From Hippopus hippopus (lineage: Eukaryota; Mollusca; Bivalvia; Cardiida; Cardiidae): a stretch of DNA of 64,000 nt. The stretch's first letter is position 1. Each line of letters starts with the position of its first letter. The notes below the pieces were generated by a model. It worked only from the letters and a program-made list of their open reading frames with translations. It had not been told where the DNA came from and ran no database searches. Positions 25,001-34,380 of this stretch are shown piece by piece. A program made the translations under genes and the position numbers. The stretch is taken from contig OX328097.1 of assembly GCA_946811185.2 (NCBI GenBank), forward strand, positions 5,070,242 through 5,134,241. Direction: 5' to 3'.

Positions 25001-27915
25001 TTTATCAGATACGCTGTCCTAGTTTTCTTCTTACATCTGTTTGGTGAAATAATGGCGGTACTAGTCACGGGTGCGTTTATGAATCCTGCCCTGGCGAACA
25101 GTACTTACGGTATCATTCTCTCTGCCTCGGGCTTGATGGCGTCAGGATTCTTAAAGTTTGTTTCTGTTTGTACCTGATTAGTCTCTTCAGAGACGAATAC
25201 AAGCTTAAACATCTACGAACGAGACAGACATTGAAAACAATAAGGTCCAGAAAGGTGCAGGGACTTTTTACTAGCAACTGATACTTTTCCTACGAAAATT
25301 GTAAACGTATTTCATGTGGGCTCTTTGAGATATAGATCTAATTGTTTTTTTTTTTAATTTAGCTTGTTTAGTTATGAATTTAGCAATGAAATACCATAAA
25401 AAGAAAAATACAAACACTCACAATTTTTTTTCCTTCTTAACATTTTATTGAAAACAAAATAAGATAATGTTAAAAATGAAAAAGAATGAAAAAAATGTGC
25501 AAAATATATCAACAATTACGGACTTATATGAATTTCAGTGCGGTTGTGCTAGTAAGCATATTCAGTAGGCCGTGATATGGGATATTTTAACAGTTTCAGC
25601 ACATTCATTCCAGAACCTTTCGCATATTTCACTTACAGTATAGATCGGTATTCAGAACCAAAATGCATGCTTTATTTAACCGCCGGCCGTCAGTGTCTTG
25701 ATGTAACATTGTACTGGCAATAAATAAAAAATAACTTTAAAAAAATGCTATTTTGAGCATTTTCAGTCTTGATGAACATACATTTTTGCCAGAAAGAACA
25801 GTAATAATGAAAGTAATTACAGTAAAATAAAACAAAGTCTGGCGGTGCTCTATACCACCATGTACAGCAAGAAACCAATCAAGTCTCTGTATACCAGGAT
25901 AAAGATATCATCGTCAATGTTTACTACATTTGTTTCCATTTCTAGAAAGCTTGGTAGCATGTTACCATTGTTCCAGTGGATTTCCTGGGGAAATATTTAT
26001 AAATATGCGGGAGAAATACTGGCAGCGAACGAATTTCATAATCTAAAACTGACATGTAGTCGGAACGGTAAGTACACATTTACACTAAAGGTCTTCTTCA
26101 CCAACATTCTACTGTGAAAATTTATCTAAATGAGTCATGCTCTGTGAATGGGGGGCTCAATGTATCTGCAAAAAGTATCGATCAGGTCAGCCTGCGCAGT
26201 CCACGCAGGCTGACCTGAACCGAAACTGTTAGCTATTGGTTAATTTCCTGCATGTCAAAGGACCACTTTACCACTTGATTCAGTAGGTTGTTAGACAAAA
26301 TGGACTTTATGGCTCCATAATCATGTAATGGCTGGCTTGGTTTCATGTATCACGGAGATGCATTAAGCCCCTTTTTGCCAGAGCATGGCTTAATTAATTT
26401 TTATTCGCGATATTAAATGACTGTGAAACAGTTTTAATCCTTTACCAAACGACAAAATCTTAGTCTGGTCCAAATTGAAAGCATTTGCAGACGACAAAAT
26501 AAATGTGACTCAAAAATGGAAACTTGACTTTGGAAGAGTAGAAAACATTGTGGGAAAAGGAGAAAATGCTGGTTACCAGCATTTTCTCCTTTTCCCACAG
26601 TGTTTTCAGTAGGCGTCTTCGTCGGGGTCGTAAAAACCAGGGGTTGTTTGGTAAAGAGTTAAATAAAGAGAAATACCAAAGAGCATAATGACCTCTTTTC
26701 TAGCCCTCATTCTATTTTACCGCATTCTTAGATATATGTATGAGTGCATGTTTGTGTGTGTGGTGGGGTGTCATCCGTAGTTTTAGTGGTTAATAAAAAT
26801 TTGGATAGCAATCTTCTCGTACTGGATTGAAATCAAAATTAAGGTAGTAGACCCCTAACGCTTCTAGTGCAACATGGAATAAAATTTCTTGACAGTTGAT
26901 AAATAAGGATTTATACTTTTGCACATTTTTAACCGACCAGAAATTCCTTTGATGTCTATCTTGAAGTTATTTGTTGATACTTTTTATAGTTTCTAGAAAA
27001 GGGAGGTAATTATTATCTCCCTTTGTAATGAGAATATGGTGGTTTTAGCTTTATAAATGATAATTCTAAGAAGGAAAAAAAGGAAAAAGTGGCTCGGTTA
27101 AAGTAGTACAATAATACTCATTTTTAATCATAGCAAATTTTGTAGGATAATATTATAGTGGAAATAGCTGTTTTCTATTACGGGTCCACTACCTTAAAGC
27201 AAAATCAAGTTACACCAACATAAAATTATTTTAACGCATTACCACACAATACCGACTTTTAACGACCCTGATAAAATAGCCTTTTGAAAACCTTCAATGA
27301 AACCTTTCCTGCAAGGTTTTCTTCACTTTCATTGACAGTTCCCATTATTTCAGCGTTCTTCATTTTTTCGTCTGCAAATGCTTCCAGTTTGGTCTACAAT
27401 TTTATTGTTTTGTAAGGACTTAATGCGTTAGATTAAAGAATTATGAAACTCTGTATGTTTGCAAAATTAATGTTTTATTAGTTTAAAAAGTTTAAACCGA
27501 TTTATTTTACATGTACGTCTATGTGAAACAAAATAGTTATTTCTTAAGTCAATCTATTTTGACGACTACTTCTTGGAAACCTTAACAGCTTTTTTGTCCT
27601 TTGGCAAGACACATCAGAGCCCCAGCCGAGTTCTGGTGGAACCCAGGACATATATGAATAAGCGAGCTGTTGCCTTGATATGACTGAAATAATGTTGAAA
27701 GCGGCGTAAAATACCATTCAATCAATTAACAGGTATTTCTTTTGTTTTCAGATACATATTGTTTTCCGAATGGTGACGAGTATATGAACAGGTTTTATCC
27801 CGAGGCCGTTGAAAATATGACTCGAAATTTCTGGGCAGTGGCTGGGTTCACCTCAGCAACTTTTATATGTGTCATTGTTGTCTTTAAACTGAGAGGCGTG
27901 CCGGACTTGCACTGA
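13058..27915 (+). CDS. ABCG5: ABCG5-like half-transporter, gene A (12 coding exons, 647 aa)
   Basis: White-family ABC half-transporter; relatives pair in the plasma membrane and, for ABCG5/ABCG8, export sterols. Coding exons: 13058-13316, 13948-14078, 15452-15553, 17160-17292, 18392-18546, 19732-19849, 20430-20664, 21578-21777, 24129-24267, 24760-24945, 25946-26067, 27752-27915; all have GT/AG borders and compatible phases, summing to 648 codons with the stop. Seen in the protein: PWW near residue 50, Walker A GGSGSGKT (84-91, split by intron 1), Q-loop [17 protein letters not shown] (Q130), signature ISGGE (190-194), Walker [13 protein letters not shown] (210-221), H-loop TIHQP (H248), then linker FLVDLVSVDRRDSERE (298 onward) and about six hydrophobic segments from residue 385 to the C terminus, ending VPDLH. 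PWW, the SVD-ERE linker and [10 protein letters not shown] match ABCG5 rather than ABCG1/2/8 from memory of the family. Gene B lies 6.7 kb downstream in the same orientation. The start is the first ATG in frame; an AG at 13046-13047 could be an acceptor joining an upstream non-coding exon. Confidence 0.93.
14518..14673 (-). CDS. Small antisense ORF in intron 2 of gene A, unknown
   Basis: This is a 51-codon ORF from the ATG at 14673 (an in-frame ATG at 14706 would lengthen it). It begins MGCIAASKGATVTNRFG and has a Gly/Ser-rich hydrophobic middle (ISWAISSGGFLGYPFV). The segment is richer in GC than its surroundings and resembles none of the local repeats. It could be a retroposed or captured gene fragment, a real small gene, or chance. 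Function unknown. Confidence 0.25.
   Translation of the reverse strand: MGCIAASKGATVTNRFGVLKYLDVGISWAISSGGFLGYPFVAIADRRTGAD
15300..15412. repeat. PAL-B hairpin in intron 2 of gene A
   Basis: Stem GCGGACAGTGTAGATTCAAG with CTTGATCTACACTGTCC; ends 40 bp before the acceptor of exon 3. Confidence 0.75.
16258..16490 (+). repeat. PAL-A MITE, full length, gene A intron 3
   Basis: TTAACTCTGTACCAGACGAC, core GGAGAAAATGCTGGTTACC, right end TTTGGAAAATGTTTA. Confidence 0.85.
16738..16752 (+). repeat. Poly-G run
   Basis: Homopolymer inside intron 3. Confidence 0.9.
16887..17123 (+). repeat. PAL-A MITE, gene A intron 3
   Basis: TTAACTTTTTACTAGACG, core palindrome around GCTGGTAACCAGC, right end GATAAAGGGTTG 36 bp before the exon 4 acceptor. 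Confidence 0.8.
17551..17771 (+). repeat. PAL-A MITE, diverged, gene A intron 4
   Basis: ATTTTAGGCTTTTCCAAATT, decayed core, end GTGTGGCAAAGGGTAAA. Confidence 0.7.
17990..18062. repeat. PAL-B hairpin remnant
   Basis: GGCTGCACGTTCTATG and GATCTACGCTGTCC; arms decayed. Confidence 0.5.
18067..18243. repeat. PAL-E hairpin MITE, gene A intron 4
   Basis: TTCTTAAGAACATTCATAG, a centre TCGGCTAAACC with GGCTTAGCCAGTC, and the end GGTGAATACGGACCCC. The long frame that runs from it into exon 5 starts inside this repeat and is not the true exon start. Confidence 0.8.
18600..18845 (+). repeat. PAL-C hairpin MITE, gene A intron 5
   Basis: Hairpin CAGGTAAGCCTGCGCAGTCC with complement, then TTCTGTATGTCAAAGAACC and GCATTAAACCCCC. 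Confidence 0.8.
19922..20149 (-). repeat. PAL-A MITE, full length, gene A intron 6
   Basis: TGACCCTTTACCACACAATC, core GGTACCAGCATTTTCTCC, end TTTAGTAAAGGGTTAA. Confidence 0.9.
20712..20927 (-). repeat. SINE-like repeat, gene A intron 7
   Basis: GTTTTACGTCGCTTCTAATA, TATTTCAGTTATATCATGGC, and a tRNA-like head on the minus strand near CGGATCAAACCGGGG and TACCATTGAGC. Related to 7831 and, in its tail, to the 914 family. Confidence 0.7.
21420..21500. repeat. PAL-B hairpin remnant
   Basis: CTGCGTGTTCTGTTCAGTC and GATCTTGATCTATACCGTCC. Confidence 0.55.
21820..22140 (+). repeat. Dispersed repeat G, copy 2, gene A intron 8
   Basis: Same block order as 6035-6362. It starts about 40 bp after the exon 8 donor. 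Confidence 0.6.
22720..22905. repeat. Long A/T-rich hairpin element, gene A intron 8
   Basis: Left arm GGAATGAAGAGAATTTC, TTCATGGAGGTATGAAAA; right arm TTTTCATACCTCCATGAA ... CTCTTCATTCC. Loop near GAAAACGCGAAGCGG. Further TCTCCATGAAAAAA sequence at 22260 suggests a larger decayed inverted repeat. Confidence 0.75.
23000..23216. repeat. PAL-B hairpin MITE, full length
   Basis: TTAACCCTTATCCTGCTAAA at left, AGCAGCCTAAGGGTTAAA at right, stem GATCAGACTGCACGTTC with complement. One of the best-preserved copies. Confidence 0.9.
23577..23805 (+). repeat. PAL-A MITE, full length, gene A intron 8
   Basis: CTTTACCAGTTGACAAAATT, GCATTTGCAGACAACAAAC, decayed core, end GTCTGGTAATGGGTTAAA. Confidence 0.8.
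24536..24662 (+). repeat. PAL-A MITE, internally deleted, with poly-C
   Basis: GGACGACTAAAATTTAGACC joins directly to TTCCAACAATGTTTTCAAG; poly-C at 24614-24625. Confidence 0.6.
24998..25210 (+). pseudogene. Tandem partial duplicate of gene A exon 10 with 55 bp of intron
   Basis: Positions 25001-25155 align without gaps to 24791-24945, 210 bp upstream, and 25156-25210 align to the start of the intron. The reading frame is open and ends at a usable GT (25156). It lacks the first 31 nt of exon 10 and its acceptor, and an in-frame TGA lies at 24992-24994. By my count 15 of 155 exon bases differ (12 synonymous, 2 amino-acid changes, 1 in the split codon), against about 17 of 55 in the intron part. 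It is probably not in the main mRNA, because exon 10 at 24760-24945 joins exon 11 in phase. An alternative exon using the internal TTTATCAG as acceptor is possible. Confidence 0.85.
26130..26393 (+). repeat. PAL-C hairpin MITE, gene A intron 11
   Basis: Hairpin CAGGTCAGCCTGCGCAGTCC with complement; begins 62 bp after the exon 11 donor. Confidence 0.85.
26435..26662 (+). repeat. PAL-A MITE, full length, perfect core
   Basis: TAATCCTTTACCAAACGAC, uninterrupted core palindrome (about 26549-26603), end GTTTGGTAAAGAGTTAA. Confidence 0.92.
26839..27197. mobile_element. MITE with 16-bp terminal inverted repeats (359 bp)
   Basis: Left end TTAAGGTAGTAGACCC; right end GGGTCCACTACCTTAA; 15 of 16 match when inverted. 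Internal sequence is AT-rich with no ORF. Non-autonomous DNA transposon in intron 11. Confidence 0.8.
27231..27423 (-). repeat. PAL-A MITE, core partly deleted
   Basis: TTAACGCATTACCACACAAT at left, TTTTCGTCTGCAAATGC toward the right. Confidence 0.75.
27593..27726 (+). repeat. SINE 3' portion
   Basis: TGACTGAAATAATGTTGAAA, GCGGCGTAAAATACC and an ATCA tail; ends 25 bp before the exon 12 acceptor. Confidence 0.7.
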
Positions 27916-28012
27916 AATACACAAGTTTTTTTTATCTGTGATGATTTTACAACATGGGCGTAGTTAATATTTTTAAGGGTGGGGGAAAAATTGGAACCAT
28001 ATCTCTTGACCC

Positions 28013-28206
28013 GATACCGAATGGTCCCCTGTTCTGACGACAAGAGAAATGGAGGCACTGAAAAAAGAAATTGTGGAAAAAGGTGAAAATGCTGGTAACC
28101 AGCATTTTCTCCTTTTCCCGCAATATGTTTTTGGTAAAGGAGTGAACAATGTAGATACAAGATCAAACTGCATGTTCTCTGCAGTCTGATCTTGATCTGT
28201 ACTGTA
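28013..28206. repeat. PAL-A core and PAL-B hairpin in the gene A 3' UTR region
   Basis: 28070-28125 holds the PAL-A palindrome, flanked by remnants. 28140-28206 is a PAL-B stem (GATCAAACTGCATGTTC with complement). Confidence 0.75.
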
Positions 28207-28321
28207 GAAGACGAGATGATTGTAGTTGAAGAGATTAATAAGATAAATCAAAAATCTTAATCAGTATTTTTTCCTGTTAATCCATGTTTATGTGTAATTT
28301 ATTTTGTGTACTTGTGTATGC

Positions 28322-28327
28322 AATAAA
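28322..28327 (+). promoter_or_regulatory. Probable poly(A) signal of gene A
   Basis: AATAAA lies in a TGTG-rich context about 410 bp after the gene A stop. If used, the 3' UTR contains a PAL-A core palindrome (28013-28144) and a PAL-B hairpin (28140-28206). Confidence 0.45.
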
Positions 28328-28570
28328 GTCTGTAATGAAACAGCCGCCAATCACACGGGAAGAGCTTATTATTAAATTTTGTGCTGTCTGATATTGATCT
28401 ACACTGGTCGCAAATGCAACGAACGTATTGAAAGGCGTTTTTAAGGGTCTATAGATGTCAAGGAATAAACTTAAACAAATTAATTGAACTCCGTCTGTAT
28501 GACGTTTAAAACAAACTGATTTGACGTGATTATCATTGATTTGTAAAATCCCATCTGCTCGTTTTGTTTT

Positions 28571-28798
28571 TTAACACTTTACCAGACGACAAAATTTGGG
28601 ACGTTTTCAAATCCAGAGCATTTACATGCGACAAATTAGATTGGGTTCAAATGGTGAAAATTGTCTTTAAAGGATAGAAAACATTGTTGGAAAAGTAGAA
28701 AATGCCGGTTACCAGCATTTTCTACTTTTCCCACAATGTTTTCATAAACCTTCTTTTTCAATGTCGTTAAAATTTGGGATTGTCTGGTAAAGGGTTAA
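28571..28798 (+). repeat. PAL-A MITE, full length
   Basis: TTAACACTTTACCAGACGAC, palindrome with CTACTTTTC variant arms on both sides, end GTCTGGTAAAGGGTTAAA. Both arms carry the same variant (AGTAGAAAATGC / GCATTTTCTACT). Confidence 0.9.
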
Positions 28799-30115
28799 AC
28801 GAAAGCTCTATTTTACATGTTTTGCGGTAAATGATGGAAAGATTACAGTATAGTCTTCTGAATTATATTATGAATTATATTAAAATCTGTCACTAGAATG
28901 GGGTGTGATGCGGTTTTAAAACGAGTCCTAAGGACAATCAGTTGATTATCCTATTTATTATATTCCCAATTCACCCTTTTTTTATTCTTATAATTATCAA
29001 GAATGGTACAATATGAGCAATATAGAAAAAAAGTACTTCCGGCAAACATTCTAAAACTATATCGTCACTAGTGATGATACCATATTTATCATCACTTCGT
29101 GGTGTTATTCACTGTGAAATCCCAGTAATTCACTGAAAAGAATATAATAATTAATTATACACACATCAAGATTTTGTGAGTGCTTTCGACTATGTCACTT
29201 ATCGTTTTCATTTCGTAAATATTATATTGTGCGACCAGGAAATTATTCCGTATGTTGTAAATTTCCTGCTGCTTGTATTTGATTCGAGCAGCGTGATAAA
29301 ATTTGATATCGGGCGAGACCGGAGGATCGAGCGAGATGTCAAAATTTGCTTACGCATCGAAAAGTAAGTACGAGCACCAGGTAAGTTATTACAGCATAAT
29401 ATTCTTTTTATTACATACCTGGACCTTTCAATTATAAATTTTTGCGATAACTGTTATTTTATTCGAAAACCGTGAACAAAATGAGACAATTAATGATGTT
29501 TAGGGTGGTAGCTCTGTTTTTGTTATTGGCGATTGAATATTATAGCGTAACATTTCGACAAATCGAATTGTAAATCAATGTTTTCTTAGTACGTGCGCGA
29601 GTTACGTCATCATACCATGTTTGGAATCGTATTTGACAGTATGTAAATACGGATATTTTTTTCTGTCGCATGTGTTATTTCATCCGCTTGCGATGCATGT
29701 ATTTGAGCGGGAAAATGTTCAGATATATAATAAAAGGGAAAAACGATTGTTGAAGATTACTTTTTGATTGCTTATTAGTGTTTCTTATTTTCATTGACTT
29801 TTTTTCTGCCAAATATCGTTTTGTTGTTGATTTTGATTTTTGTTTTGAATAAACGATACTAAAACACAAATGTATTTTTCCCATATGTATCCATTATGAC
29901 AGGGACACAGTAGTATAATTATGCTCTTATACTGTTGCAGCACCGCCGACTGCTTCTGAGTCGAAAGTAGTCCCATCTGAAAATTTGACAGCAAGTACCT
30001 TCGCTGCACTGTTTTATCAGAAAATATGGAAGGATAGGTCTAAAATGTGTTTCTGGTGTTGATTTGATGATTTCTGTGGAAACTGAGTGTAACTCTGTTA
30101 TTTTTTGGGGAACTA
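28799..30115. other. Intergenic spacer, nothing recognised
   Basis: AT-rich. Includes a short GTGATGATACC / TCATCAC imperfect stem near 29070-29100; no ORF with domain features. Confidence 0.5.
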
Positions 30116-30866
30116 TTTTGTGCCTTTGTCCATATAAACACGGATGGTAATCAGGGGAACTAGCTCAAAAAGTGTCAACGGAATTTTGTGCCCTCAACAA
30201 CATCCGGGAACTCGCGCGCTAGAGCCTTCGACAGAAAAATAGTAAACAAATGTATGTCTCGAGGAGTTTTATCGATATGTTTCTTTATTGGCATTTTATA
30301 GAAAAATCCAGCAATGCTATCGTGTATAGATATTATTTAACTTTATACGACGGCAAGTTATCTCCCTGTCTCGGGCCCAAACTCGGACTGTAATTTTGTC
30401 AATATTCTCTCGGAACGAAAACTCCGTCGATAACTTTGTGCTTGGGCCCTATTTATCTTTTTTCTTGCTTCTTTTTATCAGGGAGACTGTTTCGGAGGGG
30501 GGGGGTCTGAAGGCTATAGAAGGAAAATGAAAAATCGTGGCCTCCGTGTTGACAAAAATTGGTGAATTTTTAGATCGGTGCTTTAAATTTGTGGAAAAAA
30601 TATATTCAAACCCTGCATATTTTTACGGACAATCCTAACGGTTGGCAAAAATAAATCATATCTATATACCATAGCATTGCCGAATTTTTGCATAAATTGC
30701 CAATAAAGAAATAAATATTGAAAAAATTCTTCGAGGCATACCTTTTTTTTTTTTGGAAGGCTCTAGCTCAAGTGTTCCCAGATGTGTTGAGGGCACAAAA
30801 TTCCATCGAATCTTTTTTGAGTTACTTCCCCTGATTACCACCCCTTGCATAAAGGAACATAATCTA
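30116..30866. mobile_element. Foldback (long inverted repeat) element
   Basis: Left arm 30116-30335 and right arm 30650-30866 are imperfect complements: GGTAATCAGGGGAACTAGC against TTACTTCCCCTGATTACC, TTTTGTGCCCTCAACA against TGTTGAGGGCACAAAA, and a matching TTCTTTATTGGCA block. No transposase seen. Confidence 0.75.
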
Positions 30867-30964
30867 CCACACGGAAGGGCCCTTATTCACAATGGCTTTT
30901 ACAAGGGTCTTCTGCACATCTTTTAAACCTCGACCAGTCTACAATATTGTCATCTGGTGAACGT

Positions 30965-31191
30965 TTAACCCTTTACCACACGACCAATTTTAGACCTGTC
31001 CTAATTGAAAGCATTTGCAGAGGACGTTTCAATGTGGATCATATGAAATAAATTTTCTCTGATAGGGTAGAAAACATTGTGGGAAAAGGAGAAAATGCTG
31101 GTTACCAGCATTTTCTCCTTTTCCCACAATGTTTTCAAAAGCCTTCTCTATCAGGGGTGTCAAAAGTCGTCTTTGTGTGGTAAAGGGTTAA
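30965..31191 (+). repeat. PAL-A MITE, full length, perfect core
   Basis: TAACCCTTTACCACACGACC to GTGTGGTAAAGGGTTAA, with an intact palindrome at about 31072-31136. Confidence 0.93.
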
Positions 31192-31237
31192 GCAGTTGAG
31201 ACACTTAGTTCGGATAGCAAAACATTGATTGACGGTT

Positions 31238-31450
31238 GACCGGACGACAAAATTTTTTTGAAATGAAAGCAATTGCAGACGCCAAAATAAATGTGGCACA
31301 AATTAACGAGTTTGTCTCTGAAAGGGTAGAAAACATTGTGGGGAAAATTAGAAAATGCTGGTTACCAGCATTTTCTTATTTTCGCCATGATGTTTTCAAA
31401 AGCCATTCCCTTCAGAGCCGTTAAAATTCGGGATTGTGTTGTAAAGGACT
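31238..31450 (+). repeat. PAL-A MITE
   Basis: GACCGGACGACAAAATTTT, core around GCTGGTTACCAGC, end GTTGTAAAGGACTA. Lies 47 bp after the previous copy in the same orientation. Confidence 0.85.
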
Positions 31451-31509
31451 ATGATAACTTTAATGATAACGTGTTTATGTAACACGTGACATTTTAGATT
31501 GACAAAGCA

Positions 31510-31680
31510 ATCCTTCAAACAGACGTCCCTGGTGGCCCAGAGTGTAACGCACATGACCTCAAACACGACGGTTTGAAGACTGAACGCAGCAGTCCGGAGC
31601 AAAAATTCTGTCCGACGCTTTCCCAGGAAGCAATCACCCTCTCTGGCTACTAGCGCTTCCTCATTCTCCGACGTTTTCAA
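31510..31680 (+). repeat. Decayed tRNA-derived SINE
   Basis: A-box-like TGGCCCAGAGTGTAACGC, weak B box GGTTTGAAGACT, then a CCAGGAAGC-containing body. Confidence 0.55.
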
Positions 31681-31740
31681 AAGCCTTATTACTCAGGTTC
31701 GTTAAAGCATTGCTTGCCAAAGGATTGTTTGATACAGGTT

Positions 31741-31942
31741 TAAACTGCTAAACTATAGTAAAACTTTTCGGCCAATGGTAAATTACCGTTAAAACCATGG
31801 CGATTTCGAAGTTCGCAGAAAAATCTCACCATACAGGCCAGTGAATATCCAAGATCAGACTGCACATTCTATGTATTCTGATCTTGATCTACACTGTCTG
31901 CTAAAGAATACTGATTCTCGCCTGGCAGCCTGAAGGATTAAA
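31741..31942. repeat. PAL-B hairpin MITE
   Basis: Stem AGATCAGACTGCACATTC with complement; right end GCAGCCTGAAGGATTAAAC. Confidence 0.8.
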
Positions 31943-32039
31943 CTTGAGCTGTAAGGATCTAACTTACTGTTATCGGGACAAAGTTAAAAGTCTAGTTATT
32001 ATACAACATCGTCGCATGTGATAATGTTCAATTTAATTG

Positions 32040-32300
32040 TCTGTCTGATGTCTAGTGTGTTGTATATCTTTCCGTCTGTTGGCCGTCTGGCCGTGTCTGT
32101 CTGTCTTGGTTGTCTGACTGACTGATGTCTAGCTTTGTTTGTTGTATGTCTGTCCGTCTGCTGGCCTTCTAGCTGTGTTTGTCTTCTCTGTCAGTCTGTC
32201 TGTTAGTCTGTCTGTCAGTCGGTCTGATTGTCCTGTCTGTCTGTCTGCTCCCTGGTCATATCTGTCTGTCTGTCTGCTCCCTGGTCATATCTATCTGTCT
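32040..32300 (+). repeat. TGTC-rich low-complexity tract
   Basis: Impure (TGTC)n / (CTGT)n with a 31-bp-scale local duplication around CTGCTCCCTGGTCATATC. The Cys/Leu/Ser frames are artefacts. Confidence 0.85.
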
Positions 32301-32461
32301 GTCTTCTTTTGTGTGTTGTTTTCTCTTACTCTTTCTGATCTCTGTCCGTCTGTCCATGCTTATTTTTCCGGTTATTTGTTTCGTCAACCGATTTTGTTTT
32401 GTCGGATTCTTTCAGACAGGAGGCAAAGACACTAGAAAGACAAAGAGACATATTACACACA

Positions 32462-32668
32462 AAACCATACATCAGACAGCAATTTCTCCTTTTTCCATAA
32501 TGTTTTCAAAACCATTCTTCCTCTGGGTCGTCAAAACAGTAACCAGGATTTTCTCCTTTTTCCAAAATGCTTTCCCGCCTTCAATACTTTAGCCACGTTT
32601 AATATGTAGTCTTCAAATGCTTTCAAATTGGACAAGTCTAGAGTATTGTCGTCTGGTAAAGGTTTAAT
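32462..32668 (-). repeat. PAL-A MITE, rearranged
   Basis: Two core fragments (TTTCTCCTTTTTCCATAAT and TTTTCTCCTTTTTCC) and the right end GTCGTCTGGTAAAGG. Confidence 0.7.
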
Positions 32669-32789
32669 ATTCGTGGATGCCCCTAAAAATAACTTTGATC
32701 ACCAAACAAACATGGCCGTATCACATGTGAAAACTGCATGATAGTAGCTCAACTCCAAGGGTGCTACATATATTCAGTAAAAAACAATT

Positions 32790-33053
32790 GAGCCGCGCTC
32801 TGTGAAAAGGGGGCTTAATGCATCTGCGAAAAGTTTCGACCCAGGTCAGCCTGCGCAGTCCGCGCAGGCTGACCTGGGCCGAAACTTTTCGCTATTGGTC
32901 GATTTTCTGCATGTCAAAGGATCAGTCTACCTCATGATTGAGTCGGTTGTTAAAAAAAGTGGCTATTATGGATCCATAAGTATGTGATGGCTTTCTTGGT
33001 ATGATGGATTACGGAGATGCATTAAGCCCCTTTTTGCCAGAGCACGGCTCAAT
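32790..33053 (+). repeat. PAL-C hairpin MITE, full length
   Basis: GAGCCGCGCTCTGTGAAA at left, GCCAGAGCACGGCTCAAT at right, stem CCCAGGTCAGCCTGCGC with complement at 32839-32880. Reference copy for the family. Confidence 0.9.
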
Positions 33054-33112
33054 TCTAGTTGTCATAACTTTAAGGACGATTCCACCAGAATATCTAACTA
33101 ACTAATCGGACC

Positions 33113-33376
33113 AAATACACCAAAGATCAGACAGAACAAGTTGTAACCTGATCTTAATCTACATTGTCAGCTTTGACTCTCTCCTGTGTTTCAGCTATTT
33201 TTAGGGAATAGACTTAAAAACATTGTGGGAAAAGGAGAATATGCTGGTAAGATAAAATATTGTGGAGAAAGAAACGAATGCTGGTTACCAGCATTTTCTC
33301 CCTTTTTCCACAATGTTTTTCAAGACCATCTCCCTAAGGATCGTTCAAACTCGAGATTTTGTCGTAAACGGTTAAA
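33113..33376. repeat. PAL-B hairpin followed by PAL-A right part
   Basis: 33121-33170 is a decayed PAL-B stem. 33213-33376 is a PAL-A copy with a repeated core start and end GTCGTAAACGGTTAAA. Confidence 0.65.
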
Positions 33377-33604
33377 TCAGCCATTTTGTGTTTTTGACTG
33401 TCATATATAAATGTCGACTTCGGTGCATCACATTTATCTATGATAAAACACTGTTTTGGAATACACAAATACCACAGGGCTTCCTCTTGATCTTCAAGCA
33501 TTTTGTTTTCAATTTATTGTGTACCTGTTTACGCATAGGGCCTACAAATCGCCTTATGTAGATTTTCCCTTTTCCTACAATGTTTCAAAAACCTTCTCAG
33601 GGAT

Positions 33605-33932
33605 TGAATAAATTTTTACCATACAATTCCCAGTTTTAACGACCCTGAAATAGAAGGCTTTGAAAAATTTTGAAAAAGAGAAAATGTTGGTAACAAGCAT
33701 TTTCTCCTTTTTGCTACAATGTTTTCTACCTTACTTAATTGCCATTTGATTTGTCGTGGACGATTTGAATTTGGACCAAGCTAAAATCTTGGCGTTTGGT
33801 AGCCTATAAAGTGAGTTAAGTGTATACGAATCCAGACTCCGTGAGGGAGCATTTTCTCCTTTTCCCATAATGTTTTCATAAGCCTTTCTTCTTTAGGTTT
33901 CTTATCACTCGTGATTGTGTGGTAAAGGATTC
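33605..33932. repeat. PAL-A MITE plus a half copy
   Basis: 33612-33819 is a minus-orientation copy with a core around TTGGTAACAAGC. 33849-33932 is the right half of a plus copy ending GTGTGGTAAAGGATTC. Confidence 0.7.
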
Positions 33933-34010
33933 ATCTCTCTATCGTCATTAAACACAGATTTGTCTTTATGTCAAAAAGCAGCCAGTATGCTGGTAGGACC
34001 GGTGCGTAAG

Positions 34011-34380
34011 TCTTTTCCAAACGACAAAATTTAAGACTGGTCGAAATCGGAAGCATTTGCAGACGACATTTTAGATTTGGGTCAAATGATAGATTTTGTC
34101 TTTGATAAGGTAGAAAACATTGTGGGAAAAGGAGAAAATGCAGCATTTTCTCCTTTTCCAAAAATGTTTTCAAAAGCCTTTTTTTCAGGGTCGATAAAAG
34201 CATTTGCAGACGACACTTTAGATTTGATTCAAACGATAGACTTTGTTTTTAATAAAGTAGAAAACATTCTGGGAAAAGAAGAAAATGCTTATTACCAGCA
34301 TTTTCTCCTTTTTCAACCATGTTTTCAAAGTTTTCTCCGTCAGGGCTCTTGAAACTCAGGACTGTGTGGTAAAGGGTTCA
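34011..34380 (+). repeat. Two fused PAL-A copies immediately upstream of gene B
   Basis: Copy 1 (34011-34198) and copy 2 (34198-34380) join at TCAGGGTCGATAAAAGCATT with terminal sequence lost between them; both have cores. Ends 222 bp before the gene B ATG, so this repeat lies in or next to the promoter region. Confidence 0.8.

Noticed and set aside
27795..28251. Minus-strand ORFs of 92-123 codons
   Set aside because: They overlap the real last exon of gene A in antisense and the hairpin repeats after it.
32139..32592. A 137-codon membrane-like ORF
   Set aside because: It is low-complexity TGTC repeat followed by PAL-A sequence.
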